Positions 54,856 to 64,000 of a stretch of 64,000 nucleotides of DNA are shown here, in pieces (position 1 is the stretch's first letter; every line of letters starts with the position of its first letter). The position numbers and the translations under genes are program-made. The stretch comes from Daejeonella rubra (GTDB lineage: Bacteria; Bacteroidota; Bacteroidia; Sphingobacteriales; Sphingobacteriaceae). The stretch is from contig NZ_FNHH01000001.1 of assembly GCF_900103545.1 (NCBI RefSeq), forward strand, positions 268,682 to 332,681, written 5' to 3'. Below the pieces are notes generated by a model, which was given only the letters and a program-made list of their open reading frames with translations, made no database searches and was not told the DNA's origin.

Positions 54856-57396
54856 ATGATTCAAGAAAAAGTAAGCAGTTATTTTGAACGATATCCTGAT
54901 TTGAAAATTCTTTTTTTCTTTGATGAAAATCAGGAATTTTTAGAAGAGGTAAAATCGCTGGCTATACCTCATATACATTTAGAATTTTATACTGATAGTG
55001 CATTTACCACTAAATGTAAATTACTCAACGAATTAATAGATACTAAAGTGCTACTGTACTTGCCAATGGCACATCCAAATACACAGGATGAATACCATCG
55101 ATTTCCATTGTTAGGTCTATTGCTTGCCAATAAAGAATTGAAACTAGATAATGTTGGGGAGTTTATGGAGAATTATGGTTTGCAACGCCACCAAAAAGCG
55201 TTAGTTACCAAGTACATGAAGGAACTAAAGTATTCGGGTGTTCAAATGGTTTGCGATCCAATTTTAACCCCTTATGGATTTGAAGAACCAGCATTACAAA
55301 GAGGACTCATTTCTTCATTTTTGAAATTAAAAATTATCGAGAGTTGGACCCTGATCATTTCTAAAATATTAACGCTGCTTGTTGCAAAAGATGATTCAGA
55401 ATTAAACAAAGTGCTTGCAAAAATTGCTGATTTGAAAATGCAGGATATCATTATTCAGCAAGTTTTTGAAAATACTAGCTATGCGATGAAATCTCTAAGC
55501 CGTCAAGAGTTAATGCAAGCTGCAAGATGTATTTTCTACAACAAAATAACACAAACCATTACCACCGTGTCCAATCTTGACCCTTATGTATCATTTAAAA
55601 TTAAGGATCAAACGCAAATAGTTCGCTTGAATCAATTGTTAAACGAAACAGAAATAAATACCCATTTAAGCAGTTCGTTTAATGATGTTTTGAAATTGGT
55701 CAGCAACGATATCAAAGGCGATAAGCTTATTGATATTTATGGTTTAGATGCCAACTTTGCTGAATTTAGTCCATCAATGATTTGGGCAGTAATAAACAGT
55801 TTACAGAACCAAATCGCTGATGCACCTGAAGCAGTGATTAAGAAGTTGGATAACATTAGCATTCAGCAAACATTGGATGAAGGAATGCGGAATTTTTTGA
55901 AGTATTTAACTCATTTGGCAAAACTTCATCAAATGGTAAATGGCATATCCAGCTACATTCTTAATAGCCCAGAAGACTATTTAAAGGCCTATTCAGAAGA
56001 ATTTTATCTTATCGATACTTTGTATCGTAAGGCTATCAAGGCATACAAATTAATTGATTATTCTGAGCTAAATTCTAACATTTTATTGGATGATTTGCAT
56101 CTTGCTTTGAATAATCGATACGAGGCACATACAGATAAGTTGAACAGGGAATGGCTAAAGTGCTTAGATCAATTTGAGTTTGATTATTCCAAAATTCCAG
56201 TTGCAAAGCAATTTGACTTTTTCCAAAATGAAATAGAATCATTAAATCAGAAAGTAGTTGTTTTCATATCCGATGCGCTTCGTTATGAAGTAGCTCATGA
56301 ATTATTGTCAGAATTGCACGGGGATGTAAATAATACGGCTAAAATGAAGTATATGATTGCTTCTATTCCATCAAAAACAAATATTGGTATGGCACAGCTT
56401 TTACCAGCTGGTGAACTTGTTTATAATAATGGCGATATCAGTAATTCAACTATTTCAACGGAGGGTTTACCTAACAGAAATACTATTCTTCAAAAGTTTA
56501 AGACAGATTCTTTGGCAGTTCAATACTCAGACATCATTGGTAATTCACAAGAGAAAAATAGAGCAATATTTAAAAACTCCGTTGTTTATCTATATCACGA
56601 CATCATTGATTCTACAGGAGATAAAAGAGCCTCTGAGAGAAGGATATTTGATGCAGTTACTGATGCTATAGATGAAATTAAACGTTTAGTAAAAAAATTG
56701 CACGGAAGCCTGAACGTTGCAAAAGTTATTATTACAGCTGATCACGGCTTTTTGTATAATGACAGAGAAATTGAAGATAAAGACCTTGAGTCAATTTCAG
56801 AACCTATTCCATTAACCTCACATAATAGGTATTTTATTACACCAACAAAATCTCAGCAAGCGCTTAGTTATTCAATTCCGCTTTCAAAAACAACTTCATT
56901 TAAAGATGATGTATTTGTGACTATACCTTATTCAGTAAATAGATATCGTAAGCAAGGAGTAGGGCATCAGTTTGTACATGGTGGTGGGAGTCTTCAAGAG
57001 GTTGTTGTCCCTATAATAGAGAGCTCAAGAAAGCGAGAGGAAGTTGTAAGCAAGGTAAGGCCTTCACTGATAAATAAAGGCGATTTAAAAGTTGTTTCAA
57101 ATATTTTGCGTTTGAACATATTGCAAGATACCAAAGTATCTAGAATGGAAAAAGAGTTGAGCATATCGACCGGTTTATACAACAACAACCTTTTGGTAAG
57201 TAATGAAATAATATCAATACTTAATTCTACTTCAGACTCTCCAAGTGAGAGAGCCGTAAGAGTAGAATTAACTTTATCCTCTGACACACCAAAGAATGCT
57301 TTTCTGAAATTAAAGATTTTTGATGTGGATGATAAATTAAATCCGCTTATTGAGGAACGAGTTCAAAATAATACGCTTATTCAATCCGATTTCTAA
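54856..57396 (+). CDS. pglZ: BREX phosphatase-like protein PglZ
   Basis: An 846-residue PglZ of the type I group. The alkaline-phosphatase-superfamily metal site is seen in VVVFISDALRYEVAHELL (near 465) and VIITADHGFLYNDREIED (near 625). The N-terminal region (1-440) is helical and system-specific. It follows pglX by 1 bp and overlaps brxL (TAATG). PglZ is thought to form a complex with the methyltransferase and BrxB/BrxC. Confidence 0.95.
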   Translation: MIQEKVSSYFERYPDLKILFFFDENQEFLEEVKSLAIPHIHLEFYTDSAFTTKCKLLNELIDTKVLLYLPMAHPNTQDEYHRFPLLGLLLANKELKLDNVGEFMENYGLQRHQKALVTKYMKELKYSGVQMVCDPILTPYGFEEPALQRGLISSFLKLKIIESWTLIISKILTLLVAKDDSELNKVLAKIADLKMQDIIIQQVFENTSYAMKSLSRQELMQAARCIFYNKITQTITTVSNLDPYVSFKIKDQTQIVRLNQLLNETEINTHLSSSFNDVLKLVSNDIKGDKLIDIYGLDANFAEFSPSMIWAVINSLQNQIADAPEAVIKKLDNISIQQTLDEGMRNFLKYLTHLAKLHQMVNGISSYILNSPEDYLKAYSEEFYLIDTLYRKAIKAYKLIDYSELNSNILLDDLHLALNNRYEAHTDKLNREWLKCLDQFEFDYSKIPVAKQFDFFQNEIESLNQKVVVFISDALRYEVAHELLSELHGDVNNTAKMKYMIASIPSKTNIGMAQLLPAGELVYNNGDISNSTISTEGLPNRNTILQKFKTDSLAVQYSDIIGNSQEKNRAIFKNSVVYLYHDIIDSTGDKRASERRIFDAVTDAIDEIKRLVKKLHGSLNVAKVIITADHGFLYNDREIEDKDLESISEPIPLTSHNRYFITPTKSQQALSYSIPLSKTTSFKDDVFVTIPYSVNRYRKQGVGHQFVHGGGSLQEVVVPIIESSRKREEVVSKVRPSLINKGDLKVVSNILRLNILQDTKVSRMEKELSISTGLYNNNLLVSNEIISILNSTSDSPSERAVRVELTLSSDTPKNAFLKLKIFDVDDKLNPLIEERVQNNTLIQSDF

Positions 57397-59405
57397 TGAC
57401 ATTAAAAGAGAAAATAATTCACCATTTTGAAGGTAAAGTAGTTAGGAAAGACCTTACTTCTTTGGTGAAAGGAAGTAATCCTGTTCCTGTATATGTGTTA
57501 GAATATTTATTGGGGCAGTATTGTGCTATTGACGATGAAATGGTGATTCAAGCGGGCATAGAAAAAGTAAGGAATGTAATTCGGGAAAATTATGTTCATA
57601 GATCAGATTCTGAAATTGTAAAAAATAAAATTAGAAGCACTGGCAGTTATAAAATTATAGATAAGATTAATGTTTCTCTGAATGATAGGGCAAATATTTA
57701 CGAAGCTGAGTTTGCGAATATGGGGCTAACAAAAGTTCCAATTTCAGATGCAATTGTTGATGCTAATAAAAAATTACTCAGTGGAGGTGGAGTTTGGTCA
57801 ATTATTGAAATGGGATACTCCCATGAAGACGGAATTGCTGTAAGGTGGGTTATTAATGATTTAAAGCCAATTCAAGTTTCTAATGTTGATTTAGAAGAAT
57901 ACATTCAATTGCGGAAAGAATTCACATCAGACGAGTGGATAGATTTAATGATGCACAGCATTGGCTTAAATCCTGAATACTTTAGTAAGCGAGATAAATT
58001 CATACAGCTTTCAAGGCTAATACCACATGTAGAAAACAATTATAATTTTATTGAACTCGGACCAAAAGGAACAGGTAAATCACATATATTTTCTGAATTG
58101 TCGCCTCACGGAGTTTTGGTTTCGGGTGGTGATGTTTCTAAAGCACGATTATTTGTAAACAATACAGGGAACAAAATTGGTTTAGTTGGTTACTGGGACG
58201 TTGTTGCCCTGGATGAATTTGAACAAGAAAAAGGCGGTAAAAAGACAGATGGAGACTTGGTTAAAATCATGCAAAATTTCATGGCCAACCAAAGTTTTAA
58301 TAGAGGAAAAGAAACATATCAAGCGACAGCTTCAATGGCATTTGTTGGTAATACCAAACACAATGTGCCTTATATGCTTAAAAACTCACATTTATTTGAA
58401 TCAATTCCTGATGGCTATATAAAGGGAGCATTCTTAGACCGCATCCATATGTATATTCCTGGTTGGGAAGTGCGCATTCTTAAAAGTGCTGTATTCTCAA
58501 AAGAGTATGGTTTTATAGTTGACTACCTCGCTGAATTATTAAGAGAATTAAGAAAATCAGATTTTTCTCCAATTCTTGATAGTAAAATTTCATTAGATGG
58601 CTCATTAACATCTAGGGACAGGGTTGCAATAAGAAAATCATTCTCAGGAATGGTGAAATTAATTTATCCTCACCAGGAATTATCTGAGTCTGAAACTATT
58701 GAATTACTTGATTTTTGTATTGAGGGCAGAAAAAGAGTGAAAGATCAATTATATATTATTGATGAAACATTTAAGTCAGAGCCTGTAGAATTCAAATACC
58801 GTGTATTATCAAGTGGACAGGAATTTGCACCTGAAACATTGGAAAAACAAAACTATTTCGCAGCAGTTGAAGCCAGGCAGGAAACAGAATATTCAGAAGA
58901 GGAATCTGAAAAATTGGTTCCTTCATTTGTTGATTTAAAGCCACATCAATTTATTTTAAAGGATAATCAAACAGGTATTTCTTTTAAAAAATTATTTGGC
59001 AATTATTTAAAAGGGGCTACTCATATTACACTTCAGGACCCATACATTCGAATGCCATACCAATTTAAGAATTTACTCGAATTTTGTATGATGCTCGGAA
59101 ATAACAAAGATCCTGAAGCGGAAATTGATTTTGAAGTTATAACTTGGAACACAGAGGAATTTATGCCTGACTCAATTGTCTTCTTTGAAGAGCTTCAAGA
59201 AAACGTTTTGGATTTAGGGATTAATTTGGTTTATAAATTCGAAAACCATCATGACAGGTATATAGTTGGAAATAATGGTTGGAAAATTACACTAGGTAGA
59301 GGCCTTGATATTTTCGAAAAAACTGAAGGGCGTTTCAATGTTGCAGACATGGATCAATCTAGAAGAAAATGTAAGGCTTGTGAACTCACATATTTGAATA
59401 AATAG
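57396..59405 (+). CDS. brxL: BREX Lon-like protein BrxL
   Basis: A 669-residue BrxL. The P-loop is GPKGTGKSH (222-230) and Walker B is VVALDEFEQEKGGK. In known systems BrxL is an AAA+ ring that binds DNA; the Lon-like C-terminal domain (about 530-640) includes ATHITLQDPYIRMPYQFKNL. The C-terminus ends in KCKACELTYLNK. It closes the six-gene operon. Its presence and order brxA-B-C-pglX-pglZ-brxL define type I BREX. Confidence 0.95.
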   Translation: MTLKEKIIHHFEGKVVRKDLTSLVKGSNPVPVYVLEYLLGQYCAIDDEMVIQAGIEKVRNVIRENYVHRSDSEIVKNKIRSTGSYKIIDKINVSLNDRANIYEAEFANMGLTKVPISDAIVDANKKLLSGGGVWSIIEMGYSHEDGIAVRWVINDLKPIQVSNVDLEEYIQLRKEFTSDEWIDLMMHSIGLNPEYFSKRDKFIQLSRLIPHVENNYNFIELGPKGTGKSHIFSELSPHGVLVSGGDVSKARLFVNNTGNKIGLVGYWDVVALDEFEQEKGGKKTDGDLVKIMQNFMANQSFNRGKETYQATASMAFVGNTKHNVPYMLKNSHLFESIPDGYIKGAFLDRIHMYIPGWEVRILKSAVFSKEYGFIVDYLAELLRELRKSDFSPILDSKISLDGSLTSRDRVAIRKSFSGMVKLIYPHQELSESETIELLDFCIEGRKRVKDQLYIIDETFKSEPVEFKYRVLSSGQEFAPETLEKQNYFAAVEARQETEYSEEESEKLVPSFVDLKPHQFILKDNQTGISFKKLFGNYLKGATHITLQDPYIRMPYQFKNLLEFCMMLGNNKDPEAEIDFEVITWNTEEFMPDSIVFFEELQENVLDLGINLVYKFENHHDRYIVGNNGWKITLGRGLDIFEKTEGRFNVADMDQSRRKCKACELTYLNK

Positions 59406-59563
59406 GCGGATTTGTATATTTTAATCAATACATTAAGTATTAAAATTGAATCTAAATTCCACATAATAACAGACACTTCATTATGATAGAATGAATTTAT
59501 CAGTAATTATATGTTTAAATGATTTTTAAAAAAATATTTAATATTTTAACCTAAAAGAAACTT
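59406..59563. promoter_or_regulatory. Intergenic gap between brxL and the HEPN-STAND gene
   Basis: This 158-bp AT-rich gap is much larger than any inside the BREX operon, so the next gene probably has its own promoter. No clear terminator hairpin follows brxL. Confidence 0.35.
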
Positions 59564-62203
59564 ATGATATTGCCGATAAAAAGAATTAATGAAAGAGTAG
59601 AAATTGCCAAACAGGACTCTGACACGTCTTTATTTTTTAACCTTATGTATGCTGGCGAGCAGCTCTTAAAGCTGATTACCGTTTCGATGGTTTCCGGTAT
59701 TAAAGATAGTAAGGGAAATAAGGATAATGATCAATATTCACAATATTATGAGTTGGTACATGCTGATAGTATTGGTGTTTGGTCTAATGTACTTGATAAT
59801 ATTCTAACCGGGCCAGCATATCATTTCTTATTAGATCAATATCGTCCTTTTTGGAGTGAATTAATGGAAAAATCAACAAATCCTTCCTGGCAATACGGGT
59901 CATTAACCGCTCTAAACAACTGTCTGAAGGTATTAAATGAAAGGCATGAGGATCTTCCAACCAAGTACGCCCTAAAAAATTGGTTTAAGCTTTTTGTTCA
60001 ACTGAGAAATGACGCACGGGCTCACGGAGTGATAAATGCCGTTGAAATAGCAAAGATTTGCCCCAATCTTGAGACATCTATAAAATTAATATCTGATAAT
60101 TTTTCATTATTTAAGGTAAACTGGGTTTATATAAAGCAAAATATTTCCGGTTCATACAGGACTACAAATTTAAATGAAGGAGAGAAGCAAGAGCTTCTGG
60201 GCGAAGCTGCAAATAATCTTGTTCTAAAGGATGGGGTGTATTTAATTTTAGATGAGCCGCATCATATAAATGTTTTATACTCTACAGTTGAGGCAACGGA
60301 TTTTTATTTCCCCAACGGTAACTTTACTGAGAAAAGCTACGAGTGCCTATCATACATCACTGGAAAAAAACTTTATCAAGATTCTACTCAGTTTTTAAAG
60401 CTACCTGGTCAACTTCCATCTAGTGAGACTGAAGGTAAAGGCAAGTTAGACTTGATTCACACTACCTTTACCAATTTACCCTTTGTACAAAGCATATATA
60501 TTAATAGAAGTGAATTAGAAAGCGAATTGGAAACAGTTCTTCTGCTTGATGATACTTATCCTATTATAACTCTAAATGGAAGAGGTGGTATAGGCAAAAC
60601 CTCATTAACACTTTTCCTGTTAAGGAAAATTTGTAAAACAGATCGTTTTGATGCTATAATTTGGTTAAGTGCGCGGGATATTGACCTTCTCGAAGAGGGC
60701 CCAAAGATTGTTAAGCCACAGATTCTTGATGAAACTGATATTGGTAATGAATTTACATCATTATTAGAGCCTTCGGGTTTTTTAACAAAAGGATATAATT
60801 CAAGGAAGTTTATAGAAGACGAATTAAGAAATTCTGGGCCTGGTACAAATGGAAGGATTCTCGTTGTAATGGATAACTTTGAAACTTTGAAGAATCCCAC
60901 TCAGGTTTACAAGTGGTTAGTTACTCACGTCAGAAATCCAAATAAAATTCTTATAACTTCTAGGCTTAGAGATTTCAAGGCGGATTACCCAATAACTGTT
61001 CAAGGGATGAATCGTCAAGAATTTAATGAGCTCGTAGAACGGGTATCTATTGAGTTGGACATCCAAAAACTGCTAAATAAACGTTTTCTAGATGAACTTT
61101 ATAGCGAATCTGATGGCCACCCATATGTAGTTAAAGTAATGTTAGGAGAAGTTTCTATTCATAAAGAATTACGAAATGTAAAAAGGGTTATTGCGGGGAA
61201 AGACGAAATCCTAACGGCACTTTTCGAACGAACTTATTCAAATCTTTCAATTTCTTCTAAGAGAGTATTTCTAACCCTGTGCAGTTGGAGAAACATTTTC
61301 CCAGAAATAGCTATCGAAGCGGTTTTGAAGAGGGAAGACAATGAATTGATAAACGTTGAAGATGGAATTGAAGAATTATTTCGCTATTCTTTCATTGAGC
61401 TTATTAAATCCAATTTTGACGATTCTGATTTTATTTCAGTACCACTTGCGGCTTTTGAATTTGGAAGGAAGAAATTAAGTGTTAATCCACTGAAAAGTAA
61501 AATCTTATTGGATATTCAAATTCTCCAGTTTTTCGGTGTTACACAATTTACCGATATTAATAAAGGACTTAGGCCAAAGGTTGAGCAATTTTTTAAGAAT
61601 ATCGCCATCAGTATTCGCAAAGATAATTCGCTAATAAGTAAATATTTACCGCTATTGGAATTTGTCTGTCGTAAATATCCCGAGGGATGGAAACTATTGT
61701 CTAATTTATATTACGAACTAAATAATCTTCCCAGTTCAATTGATGCTCTACAAAAATACCTAGCAGATCACCGTCCTGATGTGAAATCTAAAATTCGTGC
61801 ATGGGAATTTCTATCCAAATTATACGCGCTTAACAAGGATTATACTGGTGAGGCACATTCATTAACAGAGATGTCCAAAATCGATGAGGTAGATTTTAAC
61901 GATCTTAGTAATGCAATCAACAGCTTAAATAATTTGTTTAAAGAACAAAAGACGAAGTTTAAAAAAGAGGAAATCTATATACTGTTAATATCGGTGGCTG
62001 AAAAAATGAACAATAGAATAAAGATGGGGGAGGGTTCTCCAAGTAATTACACCAATTTAGCATGGGTTTATATAAACTTAAGTAAGAAAGATACAGCTAA
62101 GACACTAGTCAAAAGGGCACTCGAAAAAGAACCGACACATTTTCATGCTTTAAATTTAGCCAAGGTTTTGAAAATTGACATACGACCCTACTATGCTGAC
62201 TAG
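59564..62203 (+). CDS. STAND NTPase: HEPN-like N-terminus, NB-ARC, TPR-like C-terminus
   Basis: An 879-residue protein of likely defence function. The helical N-terminus carries an RxxxxxH HEPN-type motif, LRNDARAHG (Arg148, His154), like the RNKTRGHG variant found in HEPN RNases. An NB-ARC-type NTPase follows: P-loop GRGGIGKT (339-346), Walker B RILVVMDNFETL (near 431), sensor KILITSRLRDF (near 462). A winged-helix-like region comes next, and the last 180 residues are helical repeats (SIDALQKYLADHRPD, ALEKEPTHFHALNLAKVL) resembling TPR. STAND proteins sense phage ligands with such repeats and switch on an effector. HEPN would be an RNase effector. Its independence from BREX is likely, given its own upstream gap. 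Confidence 0.8.
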   Translation: MILPIKRINERVEIAKQDSDTSLFFNLMYAGEQLLKLITVSMVSGIKDSKGNKDNDQYSQYYELVHADSIGVWSNVLDNILTGPAYHFLLDQYRPFWSELMEKSTNPSWQYGSLTALNNCLKVLNERHEDLPTKYALKNWFKLFVQLRNDARAHGVINAVEIAKICPNLETSIKLISDNFSLFKVNWVYIKQNISGSYRTTNLNEGEKQELLGEAANNLVLKDGVYLILDEPHHINVLYSTVEATDFYFPNGNFTEKSYECLSYITGKKLYQDSTQFLKLPGQLPSSETEGKGKLDLIHTTFTNLPFVQSIYINRSELESELETVLLLDDTYPIITLNGRGGIGKTSLTLFLLRKICKTDRFDAIIWLSARDIDLLEEGPKIVKPQILDETDIGNEFTSLLEPSGFLTKGYNSRKFIEDELRNSGPGTNGRILVVMDNFETLKNPTQVYKWLVTHVRNPNKILITSRLRDFKADYPITVQGMNRQEFNELVERVSIELDIQKLLNKRFLDELYSESDGHPYVVKVMLGEVSIHKELRNVKRVIAGKDEILTALFERTYSNLSISSKRVFLTLCSWRNIFPEIAIEAVLKREDNELINVEDGIEELFRYSFIELIKSNFDDSDFISVPLAAFEFGRKKLSVNPLKSKILLDIQILQFFGVTQFTDINKGLRPKVEQFFKNIAISIRKDNSLISKYLPLLEFVCRKYPEGWKLLSNLYYELNNLPSSIDALQKYLADHRPDVKSKIRAWEFLSKLYALNKDYTGEAHSLTEMSKIDEVDFNDLSNAINSLNNLFKEQKTKFKKEEIYILLISVAEKMNNRIKMGEGSPSNYTNLAWVYINLSKKDTAKTLVKRALEKEPTHFHALNLAKVLKIDIRPYYAD

Positions 62204-62515
62204 TAAAAATACTTGTGATTATCATCAAATTTCAATATTTTAATTATTTAGGAAAATTCGCTGCATAGCCATTGTTGCTGATGTGGTAAAGCTTCTTTTA
62301 AAATGTCGATAACTCAGTCTCAATGTGATTTCAAACTTTTATAACTAACTTAACTTTATTTGATTATCATACAGTTTTGGATATGCTGGAAGGAGCTGCT
62401 CGGATTAATGAGCAATTTGTCAACATGTTTCTTTAAAGTATTATTTTATTGTATTAACTAGACAGACCCTTGATAAGGGTAGGAATTTTAAATAATCATA
62501 TTAAGTAACAATCAG
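62204..62515. other. Convergent intergenic region
   Basis: 312 bp between the stop codons of the STAND gene and the convergent ATPase. The only structure seen is ACCCTT-GAT-AAGGGT (62466-62480), a 6-bp stem that could terminate either gene. No frame of note. Confidence 0.4.
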
Positions 62516-63805
62516 TTACACCACACCATAAATCTTTGCACGTCTGTTAAAGGCTTCTTTTGCGCCTTCAAGAATATTACATGCAATATCTCTTGTTTTC
62601 ACATCATCGATAGATCCATTAGAAACGATCGAACATTTATCATTTGTACTCTTAAGTATTATTATTTGTTCCGCATCACCTAGGATGGCAATATTTGCGT
62701 TATGAGTGACAATAATTATTTGACGTCTTTCTTTTGCTAACCTAAGTACAGGTACTAAACTATGGTAGATAAATTCACCATCTAAATTATCTTCAGGTTG
62801 ATCAATAATCAACGGGGCATCACTTTTTGAAGAAAGAAGTAAAGCTAAAAGCACTGATTGTTGTTGCCCAAGTGACAACTTAGAGAAATCGCGATTTGCA
62901 TAAGTAGGTTTGCCCGTAGCATCAGGTATAGTTCGAGTAACAATTAAATTTGGCAAATCATAAACTTCACATCGTTCTAGCGCAAATCTAATTGCAGGAT
63001 CAGAAAGTAATGATATAATTCTGTCCGCTTCCGTCTTATCAAAAATTAGAGTCTTTTCTTTCGTAACAACTTTCATTATAGTTGCTGAATCTTTTGCGTC
63101 AATTGCTTTTAATAAAGTCGGCATCGTCAATTGAGATATTAACATGTTAGCTTTTGCGAATTGAGTATTTCGCCAGTTTAATGTCTGTTTTATCAACTCT
63201 TCTGCAGTAGGAGAGTACGCATGGGGCGTAAATTTGAGGGTTACAGTTAAATCAGTCAATACAGATTTAAGGGTGGATGAAGCATCTTTCGCATATGCTA
63301 TTCTTGTCATAGCTATCTTCTCCCTTGCCGCCCACCGCCTTAATAATGCCTCTTTATACAATTTCTTCTGTTGGACTAAGTGAGGTTGCCATGATTTTAA
63401 ATTAGTTACATTAGTTTTAGCTTGAGCTTCCGCCTCGGCTAATTTCTGTATATAAATAAGATCTAATGGTATATTCTGATCGGCTAATTCCTTTTTCTTT
63501 GCTTCTATAATTTTTTGGGATTCCGCTTCCTTTGTTTTCCATTCAGCTATACCCTGATTAACAAGCCCCTCTAATTTCCTAAATCCAGTTTTAGTTTGCT
63601 CTTGTGTAGCAGTAGATTCGATTTCAAAAGTTCTTGAATACTCAACTATACTTTTAAATTCTTCACCTCCAATTGTTAATTTTTTGGGGTCGGCTAAGTT
63701 GGCAATTTCATCAATTGAAGCTTTTGTCGAAAGCTCATAAATGCTATGCTTAATACCGGAAATTTTTTCAGAGATTTTATTTCTTATTTCTCTTTCATTA
63801 GCCAA
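62516..63805 (-). CDS. TrlF-like/SMC-type ATPase, C-terminal part
   Basis: Coiled-coil ATPase of the TrlF/RecF/SMC kind. Residues 20-190 are long charged helices (KTKEAESQKIIEAKKKELAD). The C-terminal half has the ABC signature LSLGQQQSVLLALLL, Walker B/D-loop LIIDQPEDNLDGEF and the H-loop IIIVTHNANIAIL, ending NRRAKIYGVV. No Walker A is present, so the N-terminal part is missing here. The only start in frame after the upstream stops is a TTG at 63805. Homologues usually carry a PHP domain and the P-loop upstream. See the remnant at 63806-64000. Confidence 0.7.
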   Translation of the reverse strand: MANEREIRNKISEKISGIKHSIYELSTKASIDEIANLADPKKLTIGGEEFKSIVEYSRTFEIESTATQEQTKTGFRKLEGLVNQGIAEWKTKEAESQKIIEAKKKELADQNIPLDLIYIQKLAEAEAQAKTNVTNLKSWQPHLVQQKKLYKEALLRRWAAREKIAMTRIAYAKDASSTLKSVLTDLTVTLKFTPHAYSPTAEELIKQTLNWRNTQFAKANMLISQLTMPTLLKAIDAKDSATIMKVVTKEKTLIFDKTEADRIISLLSDPAIRFALERCEVYDLPNLIVTRTIPDATGKPTYANRDFSKLSLGQQQSVLLALLLSSKSDAPLIIDQPEDNLDGEFIYHSLVPVLRLAKERRQIIIVTHNANIAILGDAEQIIILKSTNDKCSIVSNGSIDDVKTRDIACNILEGAKEAFNRRAKIYGVV

Positions 63806-64000
63806 TTGCCTTGATAACTCGATTACTTCCTTTGCATTTGCTTTTTGTAAAGCTGCAAGTTGCTGTTGGGTTACTTTAAGAGTTTGTTCATATTCCGGTA
63901 TTAAATTAACGTGAGTTCGATATAAGGCTTATTCAAGTTAAAAAGAAAGTTGTAGGGATTTGGTTTGATCAAACTCAAACTGTGATTTGATGGAAGGCTT
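63806..64000 (-). pseudogene. Upstream remnant of the TrlF-like ATPase, with two in-frame stops
   Basis: The frame of the ATPase stays open upstream (ALYRTHVNLIPEYEQTLKV) to a TAA at 63929-63931, then a second TAA at 63938-63940. Beyond it the same frame continues as KSQFEFDQTKSLQLSF to the edge. No ATG or GTG lies between the stops and the 63805 TTG. This fits a gene broken by nonsense changes or by a small rearrangement, or two genes of which the first ends at QLSF. Confidence 0.55.

Noticed and set aside
59564..62203. HEPN-STAND gene as a seventh BREX operon member
   Set aside because: The 158-bp gap and its own domain logic make an independent unit likelier, and type I BREX does not need it.

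Overview
The window looks like a chromosomal segment of a Bacteroidota bacterium, most likely of the Sphingobacteriaceae (Pedobacter-like). That placement is inferred from gene content: a TonB-dependent receptor with an STN domain, DUF4249 and MG2-type partners, a PPK2 kinase, a VUT-family transporter, Bacteroidota-type tyrosine integrase, and TAnnTTTG -7 elements. No rRNA or tRNA gene was found.

Positions 1-33490 read as ordinary chromosome with housekeeping and envelope genes. In order: a LexA-like XRE/S24 regulator running off the left edge and a divergent GIY-YIG-like gene; lipoprotein MsrB; a peptidase-propeller-barrel outer-membrane protein; PBP1A; PPK2; a GNAT protein; an omega-amidase/aminotransferase pair fitting methionine salvage; a queuosine-precursor transporter; two exported alpha/beta hydrolases; an FKBP isomerase; an operon pairing an alkylglycerol-monooxygenase-like enzyme with a lysoplasmalogenase and an SDR; a TonB receptor/DUF4249/MG2 locus; a GH20 hexosaminidase; small membrane or exported proteins; an M28 glutamate-carboxypeptidase-like enzyme; OsmC; and mnmE. 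Two unusual repeats lie here: paired 18-bp palindromes at 29043-29135, and 7-bp-period arrays, one intergenic (31378-31468) and one inserted in frame inside mnmE (33072-33170).

From about 33.5 kb to the right edge the DNA is visibly more AT-rich and accessory. A tyrosine integrase follows the 3' end of mnmE. Next come an RteC-like protein, an excisionase-type HTH protein, a phage/plasmid replication protein, several unrecognised proteins (three of which seem to share a C-terminal domain), two RadC-like JAB proteins, an XRE repressor, a frameshifted membrane gene, and two lipoproteins including a second FKBP. Two of the unrecognised genes share a similar structured 5' leader.

The right third is a defence region. 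A compact, complete type I BREX operon (brxA-brxB-brxC-pglX-pglZ-brxL, 46623-59405) is followed by a probable HEPN/NB-ARC/TPR STAND protein and, convergently, by the C-terminal part of a TrlF-like ATPase whose N-terminal side is cut by two in-frame stop codons. The HEPN-STAND gene next to BREX is the best candidate for an under-described immune component. The right boundary of the island is not in the window.
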